Origin: Thalassiosira profunda | Taxonomy: Eukaryota > Bacillariophyta > Thalassiosirophyceae > Thalassiosirales > Thalassiosiraceae | Direction: 5' to 3' | Assembly (NCBI GenBank): GCA_036939355.1 | Contig: JALLAP010001082.1 | Coordinates: forward strand, 1-10,526 | Length of the DNA stretch: 10,526 bases | In this document: positions 1 through 7,529 of the stretch, in pieces | Layout: every line of letters begins with the position of its first letter | Numbering within the stretch: position 1 is the stretch's first letter | Translations under genes and position numbers: made by a program | The notes under the pieces: model-generated | Databases searched by the model: none | The model's input: the letters and a program-made list of their open reading frames with translations, nothing else | What the model was told of the DNA's origin: nothing

Positions 1-2423
1 CAAAGTGCGTGGCCAGAACCCGAGCCAATGTCGCCAACTTGGGATTGCTCTCGGCTGCGTCGGGGACCCCCTCCGCCTCCTCGCCACACGCCGCCGCCAT
101 TTGTCGCAGGAGGGACTGGTAGCCCGGCTGCCGTTCAATGTGGTTCATGAAATTGTTCCGTCGGGCGCCGTCGAGGAGGACCGAGCGGGCCATCGGCACC
201 CCGTGCCCCTTGAGCTTTTGGCGGGCGTCGGCGAGGACGCGCAACACGGCGAACTGCAGGTCCAACCCGCGGCCGTAGCCGTAGTCCTCCTGCGCCTTCA
301 TTACCAGCCACCCCGAGAGGTTGGCGGTGTCGTACTGCAACCGCGTCGAGACGTTGTGATCCCTCAGCTTCTCGAGGATGGGCCCCATAAGCTCGGAGAA
401 TTGGCCGTCAATCCGCTTGATGGCGTCCCCTTGCTTCACGACTATCACCTCCTCCTCCCGGTGATTGATGTATTGCCTCACATTGGGATCGTCCTCCATC
501 CGAGCCTCAATCTTGCTGATGCGCAGGGTGTCCACGATCGCCTGGATGGACTTGATGTCCGTCCCGGGAGTGGCGCTCAGCCCGACCATGCGGAACTTGG
601 CCCCCGAGTTCGCAATCAAGCGCACCAGCACCGCGTTGGCATGCTCGCCCGTCGCCCGGTGCGCCTCGTCCATGACCACGCACACGATCTTCTCCGCGTC
701 GCACCGCCCGTCGGTAATGTCTTTCACCAAAGTCTGGGGCGTGCAGAAGAACAGCCGCCTCTCATTCCAATGTTGCGTCCGCGCGTCCGGCCGGGTCTTG
801 CCCGTAATTTCCGCCGTCTGGCTTTCGGCAATGCCGACGACCTTTTGCACCGCCNGCGTCCGGCCGGGTCTTGCCCGTAATTTCCGCCGTCTGGCTTTCG
901 GCAATGCCGACGACCTTTTGCACCGCCTCGATCTGCTGGGTGACCAGCGGCCGCGTCGGGGCCACAAAGACGACCATCCCCGTCGGAAACATTCGGTAAT
1001 AGTTGTACATGACCACGGCCGCGACCAACGTCTTTCCCAAACCGGTGGGGAGGGAGACGAGGGTGTTCTGCATGATGGCGGCGTGGGCCATCTCGAACTG
1101 GTAATTCCGCTCGGGGTATTGGGGGTGCTTAGGGAAGATCCACGTTTCTGCCGCATTGGAATCCAAGGGCACGGGGCCCTCGTGGTATTGCCGCGTGATT
1201 CCCATGGCGGTGAGGTGGCCCTGCTTTTTGCTGGATGGGTGGTTGCTTCGGCCGGGAGAGGCGTTTGCAGCAGACGAGCCGAACGCCCTCGGAGGCTGTG
1301 GCTGCTGCCGCTGCTGCAACCATTGTCGATCCGGGGATTGCGATGGCCGCTGCTGCTGTTGCCGCCGTTTATCGGGAGACGTCAGCGGATTGGCGCCCCC
1401 GAAGAACCGGTGCAGATTGTGGCTGTTGTTTGTTGGCCCAGGCCAGGGCTGCGACGGAGGCCGAACCCCCGGCGAACTTAGATGACGATTGTTTGCGCCC
1501 ACTGCACCGTTCGATGTGCCCGGTCGAGGTGGCTGCCCATGTCCATATGATGAGCCCGGTCCAGGAGGCGGACCATACGAAGTGCCCGGTCGATTCGGCA
1601 GTCCTGCTCGACTCTCCACCTCATTCCAAGATTGCTGGGGTGGCTGCTGCTGCTGCCCGGCGTTTCGCGCCGGGGAGGGACGGGCGTAGGGATTGCGCAC
1701 CGCCGAGGGCCGCGCGGTCGGCACGGCTGCGGACTGGCTGGGCGTCCCGGGCGGTTGGTTCGCATTTTGTCGCATTGGCCGACCCCCCTGCCCGGATGCA
1801 CCGTTTGGCATTGCTCCTCCGGCACCTGCACCAAAATTCTGCACTCTCCCCGCCAAATTGTCATTAATTCCAGGCGGAGGCGGTCCACCCGACGCCCCCG
1901 CCCCTCCCGGCCGGGACGGCGGTCTGGCATACGGATTCTTCGGGGGCGAGGGCCGCCGGGCGTAGGGATTGGCCACGGGCTTGGACGGTCCACCGGCCGA
2001 TGTTGGCCTCGCGCCCCCCATTGTTGATGCAGCAGGCGCAGCAGCAGAGTGGTGCTGCGGCCGATTTGTGGCATTACCACCTGAAGTCGAGCACTCCCCG
2101 GCATTGTCAGAGGGAGGGCCGCCACCTTTTGCGGCAGCGCCCCTGCCATTCCCGTTGATGCCGTTGTCAGCAACTGCACCACCATCACCTGCACCGTTTC
2201 CACCCGTCACGAAGTCCCGCACCTCCTGTCCCGACGCGCCCCTCAGGGCGCCGCACATCTGGCACCGCGGGTGGCGGTGGCGGTGCCGGAAGGTGCACGC
2301 GGCGCAGTTCCAGCCCTCCATGTCGTCGTCCGGTGCTCCGGCGGGCTGCCAGCAGCCTGTGTTCTGGAGTAGTGGGAGTCGTGAGTCGATCGATCGCAGG
2401 TTTGTTAGTCGCGGCCGCGACAT
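1..2423 (-). CDS. FANCM: FANCM/Mph1-type DEAH-box DNA helicase (partial, left edge; artefactual break at 855)
   Basis: FANCM/Mph1/Hef proteins are DNA translocases that remodel stalled replication forks and recombination intermediates in the nucleus. Numbering from the ATG at 2423: a RanBP2-type zinc finger (W38, C40, C43, C54, C57), a Pro/Gly/Gln-rich linker (about 60-420), then the helicase core with a Q-motif-like RNYQ (Q442), Walker A LPTGLGKT (K464) and motif Ia APTRPLV (488-494). After the break at 855 the minus strand continues with the DEAH box (659-670) and the SAT motif GLSATPG (around 565-582), then runs into the FANCM-style insert and exits at base 1. The HELICc half is off the window. 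The TWIFPKHPQYPERNYQ stretch before Walker A and the LPTGLGKT form are typical of FANCM. Collapsing the 72-bp duplication plus N (73 nt) restores one frame. An alternative start is M35 (2321), just before the zinc finger. It is divergent from the transporter at 2677. No intron is evident. Confidence 0.9.
783..854. repeat. 72-bp direct duplicate, copy 1, left of the N at 855
   Basis: This stretch is identical base for base to 856-927, and only the single N at 855 separates the two. Both lie in the FANCM-like helicase just after motif Ia. Keeping one copy makes the helicase frame continuous, so the duplication is an unmerged contig overlap rather than a biological repeat. Confidence 0.95.
856..927. 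repeat. 72-bp direct duplicate, copy 2, right of the N at 855
   Basis: Exact second copy of 783-854. On the minus strand it is read first and encodes the helicase segment after motif Ia (EAVQKVVGIAESQ onward), in frame with the N-terminal part. The extra 73 nt (72 plus N) is 1 mod 3, which is why the annotated frame is lost at this point. Confidence 0.95.
1164..2246 (-). repeat. Low-complexity linker of the FANCM-like protein
   Basis: Residues of about 60-420 lie between the zinc finger and the helicase and are dominated by Pro, Gly, Ser, Gln, Asn and Ala, with almost no predicted structure. The linker contains three NPYAR motifs (N152, N163, N244), two related RPGTS(Y/N)G blocks (around 278-306) and a Gln-rich part (around 355-378). 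Compositional bias makes long spurious open frames on the plus strand opposite it. The motifs are seen directly; disorder is inferred from composition. Confidence 0.7.
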
Positions 2424-2676
2424 GTGCTTGCACAGGCGTGTGTCAAGAGGAGGGGTATTGTACGATAGATACCGGCGAATGTGCCCCCCGCAGAGCTAAT
2501 GAAGGGGCCGGCGGCGCCAAACCGTCACCCGGGCGAGGAGAGGCGGTAGTTGTGTGCAGTATGTGCACGTGATGTGAGCGAGCGGCGAGCGTTTGCATCG
2601 ATATCGATATTGAGATTGCAACTTGCAACACAAACCATCATCTAAGAATTGAGGCCGAAGCCTGCATATTGCAATC
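2424..2676. promoter_or_regulatory. Divergent intergenic promoter, FANCM-like / SLC35F6-like
   Basis: These 253 bases separate two head-to-head genes and must hold both 5' UTRs and promoters. Visible sites are a CACGTG hexamer at 2566-2571 (G-box/E-box core, recognised by bZIP or bHLH factors in many eukaryotes) and a perfect 12-bp palindrome ATCGATATCGAT at 2597-2608. I see no convincing TATA box. The role of either site is inference. Confidence 0.5.
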
Positions 2677-4422
2677 ATGTACTCGTCGTACGTCTCCTTC
2701 GTCCTCGGGGGCATGGTCGTCACCGGCGCGGCCCGGTCCATCGTCGCCAAGCTGTTTTACCAATTCGGCTGTGAGTAATGAGGCGTTTTGTCTGCTGCTC
2801 AATTGCAACGCGTGCCTCTGACTTTCACTTGACTGCAACGCTATTCAGTCGAGCACCCGCTCTTCCTCACTCTGTTGTACCTGAGCGGCCAGGCGCTGTC
2901 GCTGGTGCCGTACAACGCGTGGAGATTGCTGGTCGGGGGCAGGGCAGATGGTGACGATGAGGAGGAGGAGAAGGAGAAGGAGGCAGTGGATGAGAATCTG
3001 GCGCTCTCCGAGCGGCTAACCCGGAGCGCGAGGAGGTCGTCGGTGCGGCTCGCCCGGGCTGTGTTCACGACAGAACCCGACAAGGAGGCCCCGGCAACTA
3101 TCGATGAGGACGACGAGGTGACACACTGGGACCTAACCCGCTCAGATTTGTTCAGGCGGGAGAGGTTCAAGTCACGGTACATATCTGAGCGGGCGTTGGA
3201 TGCCGAAGCTGTTGTGGGCAATGATCGGTTGTGTCAGACGGAAAGGGTGTCGGCCGTCCGTTTTTCTGCGGCAATAGCTGATGAAAAGGCTGAGGATCGG
3301 ACTACATTGACATCTTCGGGCAGCTGCTTCCCGAGGGATTGCGAGCATGACGTCGAGGAGGCAACATCGGGTGAGAGAGCAGAAGAGAAGGTTGAACAGG
3401 CCCCCCCACAAGAAAGTTTGGTGGCCACAACACCAGGGGAGCAGACATTGAAAAGCAACCCTCGATCAATGCCCTGGACAGAGGAAACGGAAATCACATC
3501 CGGACAAACCCAGTCGACTGCTCCATCCGATGAAAGGCCGCAGCACTCCCGATCCGTCAGCTCGCACGGCCTCCCCACCACATCCAGGACACAGCATATC
3601 GTTAGGCGCATACCGTGGTACATCAAGCCGGCGGTTCCGGCGTTCTTCAATCTCCTCAATTCGGCCATGCGATGGGCGTCTTTGGTCTTCGTGGCCGCAT
3701 CTGTCGCGGAAATGCTAATCTCGGGGAGCGAGCTGGTTTTGAGCGTGTTTGCCACGCGGTGCGTCAGAGGGCGGCGGGTGACGTGTGTCCGCTGGCTGGG
3801 CGTGGCGGTGTGCACGGTGGGCATCGTGATGGTCGGTATCTTTGATATGTGGAATGCCGCCAGTGATGACGACAATGGCGACGCGGAAAGCTCTAGCATG
3901 AGGGATCAGACCATCGGGATATTGCTTATCCTTGGGCAGAGTATCATGTCGGTGATTCAAGACCTGACGGAAGAGTTATTTATGCATGAGGCTGCCTTTC
4001 CGCCAGCGCTTCTCGTTGGCATGGAGGGCTCCTTTGGACTTGCGATTGGTCTGATACTATACTTTCCGATTGCGCCATTACTCGGCGAATATCCGTCGAC
4101 TGTGAAGAGCGATTTGAGTGATGGCAAGATCATTGGACTCTCGATCGGATGGGCGCTCTTGGTGACAGTGACTGGCATCTTTAACATTGCGGCGACGGGT
4201 GTCACCTCTTCCATGACGAGAAATGTCTGGAAAAACTGTCGAACGTGCTTGATTTGGGTGGTGGGTCTGATCATCTTCTATGCCACGGGAAATCCAGATT
4301 TGGGCGAGGAGTGGGTGATTCCCGGATCCTTCTACATTCTGATCGGCTTCGCTGCGATGCTGCTGGGAGTCTACATCTATTACGGGAAGGGGGCGCGCGC
4401 CAGACCGGCGAGCAGTCGATGA
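2677..4422 (+). CDS. SLC35F6-like drug/metabolite-family membrane transporter (two exons)
   Basis: The protein is an integral membrane transporter of the DMT/SLC35 group; substrate and membrane are not known. Exon 1 (2677-2770) starts at the ATG and encodes 31 codons, TM1 included. Exon 2 (2849-4422) continues in frame through a split Phe codon (residue 32). Without splicing, a stop follows two codons after exon 1. The 555-residue product has about ten hydrophobic segments: TM1 around 5-27, TM2 around 36-56, then eight between about 290 and 548. The EELF(M) segment after TM6, GMEGSFGL in TM7 and the NWxNCRTCLIWV-like region before TM9 match the layout of human SLC35F6. Between TM2 and TM3 lies a hydrophilic insert of about 225 residues (60-285), starting with an Asp/Glu/Lys run and ending in RRIPWYIKP. 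Relatives have only a short loop there. Other SLC35F or CRT-like assignments are possible. The neighbour FANCM-like gene is divergent; the 3' end converges on the methyltransferase gene. Confidence 0.83.
2771..2848 (+). other. Spliceosomal intron (78 nt) in the SLC35F6-like gene
   Basis: The donor is GTGAGT and the acceptor is CTATTCAG. A TTGAC/CTGAC-type branch-point candidate lies a few bases upstream of the acceptor. Removal joins t(2770) to tc(2849-2850) as a Phe codon and links TM1 to TM2. Retention would give a stop at once (GGC TGT GAG TAA), so splicing is required for the full transporter. Confidence 0.85.
2958..2985 (+). repeat. GAG/AAG-rich purine tract in the transporter gene
   Basis: A near-continuous run of GAG and AAG triplets encodes the acidic/mixed-charge start of the cytosolic loop (DDEEEEKEKE). 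Being an imperfect triplet repeat, it is likely to vary in length between strains (inference). Confidence 0.6.
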
Positions 4423-4533
4423 CAGAGTGACGACACTCTCTCAGAAAAGAAAATGCTACTATCATGAATAGTTGCCACGGCTGACTGAGCTCTCAGCTTC
4501 TCGCGGGCAGATCCGTAATGCTTTGTCTCGATC

Positions 4534-5718
4534 TCATTTCGGCCGCTCCGCCACGACTACATAGTCGAACCCCAGCGTGATCCTCCCGCTCTCCTGCCGC
4601 TTCGTAACCTCCAGGCTCTCCTGCTCCAATTCGTCCAGCACCTTCCCCATCTCCGTCGCCAAGCCCTGGCTCGGAAAGAGTTTCAGCTTGCTCCGTCCCA
4701 CGTTGATCTGCCGCAGCATCGTGGCGTGGTCATACCGAATGGGATACTGGCGCCTCTCAATTACGTTGAGCCCCGCCCGTGTCACGTGTCGCTCGATCCA
4801 ATCGAGGGGGTACTCGCGGTAGCATCGATGGTTGGCCAATAGGATGCACGCATCTCTGATTTTTGTGATTTTGCAGAAGACGTTGGCGTCTCCGGCCACC
4901 TTGTCGGGAATCGGCTGCAATCCAATTATGTACATGCGCCCGCCAGGTTTGAGGTGGCGAATCAGCCGCTGGAAGATGAGGTCCTGAAAATAGGGACTGA
5001 AGCCATCAATCGCCCCGACGAGGTAGTCGGCTAAAATGGTGTCGAACTGCCGTCCCTCCAACAGCGCCTTGTTGCCATTGTCCGAAACAAAATCGATGCC
5101 TCCCTCGCCGTTGGGTTGGACGCCCTCCTTCCAATTGCCAATGATGATTTCGCCCTTGTCCTCGACGCCCAATTCCTTGGCCTCGTCGTACACTCGCCGC
5201 CGCATCGTTTCGTCGGCTGTCACGGCTGTGAAGGATGTCATGGACACGCGCGGCGCCAGATCGGGCCCTGCCCCATCAGTTGATTTGCCGGCGGCTGCCA
5301 CTGCGTCGAGGAGGCGGTCCCGGTGGACCATCGATGCCATCCATCTCAGAGAGTGGCTTCCCGTGCCGGCGTCCAAGAAGTCTCCAAAGCATGCCGTCGC
5401 ATCATCGCAGGCGTCCGCCTGGCACTGCTCGATGTAGCCAAAGAGGGCGTCGCCGCGCTTCCTTGCAAACTTTTCCAACCGCGACAGGTCGAGGTGGGCC
5501 AGCTTGTCGGTGGCATCGGCGAGGGCACGGTCGCCCCATCCGTGGTCCACCGAGGAGGGTGATGGCTGCAATGTGGATGAGGAGGATTGCATCGCCGCTT
5601 TCTTGCCGAAGCGGAATAGCGCGAGACGCACGGGGCTGGGGCGCGGTGAGAGATGGACGAGCGGCTGCTTGGTGGCGACGAAGGCGGCGGCGGCGAGGGC
5701 GGGCCGCATGGGGAGCAT
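4534..5718 (-). CDS. SAM-dependent methyltransferase (class I), probable plastid protein
   Basis: This 394-residue protein has a class I methyltransferase core; its substrate is unknown. Motif I is FLDAGTGSHSLRW (DAGTG at 116-120), followed by a motif IV-like FDTILADYL (225-233) and LKPGGRMYIIG (256-266) on the later strand, then a mainly helical C-terminus. I chose the ATG at 5718, although the frame stays open up to 5943, for two reasons. The longer form would overlap the 5' end of the divergent HemW gene, and the residues after this ATG read as a presequence. That presequence is MLPMRPALAAAA, then Phe13 and a stretch rich in Ser, Pro, Arg and Lys and poor in acids. This is a signal peptide plus transit peptide with an aromatic residue at the predicted cleavage point, as in complex red plastids. 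M4 (5709) is an alternative start. The target could be a small molecule, RNA or protein; I cannot tell which. Intronless. Confidence 0.8.
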   Translation of the reverse strand: MLPMRPALAAAAFVATKQPLVHLSPRPSPVRLALFRFGKKAAMQSSSSTLQPSPSSVDHGWGDRALADATDKLAHLDLSRLEKFARKRGDALFGYIEQCQADACDDATACFGDFLDAGTGSHSLRWMASMVHRDRLLDAVAAAGKSTDGAGPDLAPRVSMTSFTAVTADETMRRRVYDEAKELGVEDKGEIIIGNWKEGVQPNGEGGIDFVSDNGNKALLEGRQFDTILADYLVGAIDGFSPYFQDLIFQRLIRHLKPGGRMYIIGLQPIPDKVAGDANVFCKITKIRDACILLANHRCYREYPLDWIERHVTRAGLNVIERRQYPIRYDHATMLRQINVGRSKLKLFPSQGLATEMGKVLDELEQESLEVTKRQESGRITLGFDYVVVAERPK

Positions 5719-5901
5719 CGGCGGAGGAGAGTGAAGCGGAGCTGAGCGAGAGGGAGAGTCCGGATTTTCTTTATCGTAGTTTGAGTGGTTAGCGGTTGTG
5801 AGAGGTTGTGAGCGTCGGCGTCCTCCCGGCCAGATCCCAGGGGCGCGACCGACCAGGTGAACACAAGCACCGGTGCCCCACCGCTTGAGAATGCTCCGAC
5901 G
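5719..5901. promoter_or_regulatory. Short divergent promoter, methyltransferase / HemW
   Basis: These 183 bases lie between the start codons of two head-to-head genes whose products both seem plastid-directed, so they are likely to share regulatory DNA (inference). I see no clear TATA box or known element. An ATG at 5891, 11 bases before the HemW start and out of frame with it, could act as an upstream start and lower translation of HemW. Confidence 0.45.
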
Positions 5902-7365
5902 ATGGTGGTGGGAGCGGTCGTCAAGGGAAGGCGGCGGCTGCAATTGGTTGTGCTCTTTGGCCTCGTCGCATCGGCGCTTTCGTTTGCTCCAACGGAGAGA
6001 TTCACATCACATGCACCATCACATGCACAGGGCAGTGATGGGGATGACGGCGAGGAGGGCGTCGGTCTTTACGTCCACATCCCCTACTGCCGACGCCACT
6101 GCAGATACTGTGACTTCGCTATCGTTCCGATTGGATCAGTCGATGGAGACAGCAAGAGAGCCGCGGGCTTCGAGAGCATGGATGCCCAATACAAAAAGGC
6201 AGTGCTCGCGGAGATCGACGCCATCAGCAAATCTTCTGCCGATGTGATTCCTCTGCGATCGATTTACTTTGGTGGTGGCACGCCCAGCCTTGCCCCACTG
6301 TCGACGCTGAGAGACATCTTGGACAACCTGATCGGATCTGAGAATGCTCCGTTTCGTTTGATGGACGATGCGGAGATATCCATCGAGATGGATCCTGGGA
6401 CTTTCGATTTTGAGTACCTGTTTGCAGTGAAAGAGATGGGGTTCAATCGAATCAGCCTGGGAGTGCAAAGCTTTGACGACAATTTGCTTGAGACAATGGG
6501 CCGGGTGCATCGATCTGCCGACGTCTATCGCACAATCAACATGATATCGCAGGCATTTGGAGAGGATGCAAACTATTCTATCGATTTGATATCGGGCGTG
6601 CCCGGCCTGACGTTAGCAGGGTGGGCCGCAACATTGTACAAGGCTGTGCGGCTGCAACCTCGACCAAAGCACATGAGCTTGTACGACTTGCAATTGGAAA
6701 AGGGCACAACATTTGGCAATTGGTACGGAGACGAAGAAGATACCGATGTTTCAAGACAATCTCGAAATTCGACTGCATCCCATCCAGCGTTGCCCTTGGC
6801 CGAAGACTGCGCCTTCATGTACAGCTACGCCTCCGGCTACCTCCGGGCAAAGAACTACGAGCACTACGAAGTCAGCAGCTATGCATACAGAAAGGAAAGA
6901 GGTGCGCAGCGGAGCATCCACAATCAATTATACTGGAAATACGAGGGCAATTGGTACGCTGTTGGGCTGGGTGCCACGAGCAATGTGAATGGTGTGCGAT
7001 ATGCGAGGCCCCGGGCTCTCTCGGATTACATCTCGTGGACCGAGGGTCTGGAGCAAGATCCTCCTTGGTTGCACAATGAGCCAGATGCCCACGATGCAAA
7101 ACAAGATGCTCTTCTCGATATCGTGATGACTCGTCTACGGACGTCTGATGGATTGGATTTGAACTGGGTTGCTCAGGAATGCGGACACAGTGCTGTCGAA
7201 GCAATCGGCCGTGGGTTCCAGCTTGCATTAGATTTGGAGTTGGGTACAAAAGATGAATTATCCGGAAAGTACGGAGTCATACGCTTGGAGGACCCAAAAG
7301 GCTTCCTCTTCTCCAACAACTTGATATCCAACGTCTTCCTCGAGCTTTCGGAAATTATTGACTGA
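5902..7365 (+). CDS. hemW: HemW-type radical-SAM protein (HemN/CPO family), plastid-targeted
   Basis: HemW proteins are radical-SAM relatives of oxygen-independent coproporphyrinogen oxidase that bind and deliver heme; many are misannotated as HemN. The 487-residue protein starts at the first in-frame ATG, 5902. Residues 1-27 form a signal peptide (KGRRR, then LQLVVLFGLVASALS), with the predicted cut before F28 in SALS|FAP, an ASAFAP-like plastid motif. The radical-SAM cluster motif is C63-x3-C67-x2-C70 followed by D-F. HemN enzymes have a fourth Cys (CxxxCxxCxC) where this protein has Phe, which supports HemW. GGGTPS (SAM site, around 6274-6291), RISLGVQSF, SIDLISGVPG, SLYDLQLEKGT and GLGATSNV...RPRALSDY follow in the family order, with a HemN_C-like end. 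It is intronless and ends with TGA 7363-7365. The catalytic role (coproporphyrinogen oxidation) is unlikely on motif grounds but not excluded. The divergent partner is the methyltransferase at 4534-5718. Confidence 0.92.
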   Translation: MVVGAVVKGRRRLQLVVLFGLVASALSFAPTERFTSHAPSHAQGSDGDDGEEGVGLYVHIPYCRRHCRYCDFAIVPIGSVDGDSKRAAGFESMDAQYKKAVLAEIDAISKSSADVIPLRSIYFGGGTPSLAPLSTLRDILDNLIGSENAPFRLMDDAEISIEMDPGTFDFEYLFAVKEMGFNRISLGVQSFDDNLLETMGRVHRSADVYRTINMISQAFGEDANYSIDLISGVPGLTLAGWAATLYKAVRLQPRPKHMSLYDLQLEKGTTFGNWYGDEEDTDVSRQSRNSTASHPALPLAEDCAFMYSYASGYLRAKNYEHYEVSSYAYRKERGAQRSIHNQLYWKYEGNWYAVGLGATSNVNGVRYARPRALSDYISWTEGLEQDPPWLHNEPDAHDAKQDALLDIVMTRLRTSDGLDLNWVAQECGHSAVEAIGRGFQLALDLELGTKDELSGKYGVIRLEDPKGFLFSNNLISNVFLELSEIID

Positions 7366-7529
7366 CGAGAAAATTGGACACACAATATAGAAGCTTGTTT
7401 CGTCCAGGCAAAATTAGTAGCGTTTTACACACATGTGCTGTCTCCTCCATGTTGCGAATCTCCGCTTTGCCTTCGCCGCATGGCACCTACTTCGCACAAT
7501 TTCGAACAAGATGAATAGGTGTCTCGTTC
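7366..7529. other. Convergent 3' intergenic region, HemW / F-box gene
   Basis: These 164 bases lie between two stop codons facing each other and must contain both 3' UTRs and poly(A) sites. I see no gene, RNA or repeat here. Confidence 0.6.

Noticed and set aside
5..880. Plus-strand 291-codon open frame
   Set aside because: It lies antisense to clear helicase motifs (DEAH, SAT) on the minus strand, and its own translation has no recognisable domain. It is a GC-driven shadow.
465..1481. Plus-strand 338-codon open frame running through the N at 855
   Set aside because: Antisense to the FANCM-like gene, crosses the assembly artefact and carries no domain.
1235..2499. Several plus-strand open frames opposite the FANCM linker
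   Set aside because: The biased Pro/Gly/Gln coding on the minus strand yields Ala/Gly/Cys-rich nonsense on the plus strand.
4425..4496. Two small perfect inverted repeats (GAGTG/CACTC and CTGAG/CTCAG) between the transporter and methyltransferase stops
   Set aside because: Stems of only 5 bp with no U-run. In a nuclear eukaryotic setting they are not terminators and are expected by chance.
5719..5943. N-terminal extension of the methyltransferase frame to 5943
   Set aside because: It would run into the start of the HemW gene, has no presequence character, and the ATG at 5718 gives a convincing presequence.
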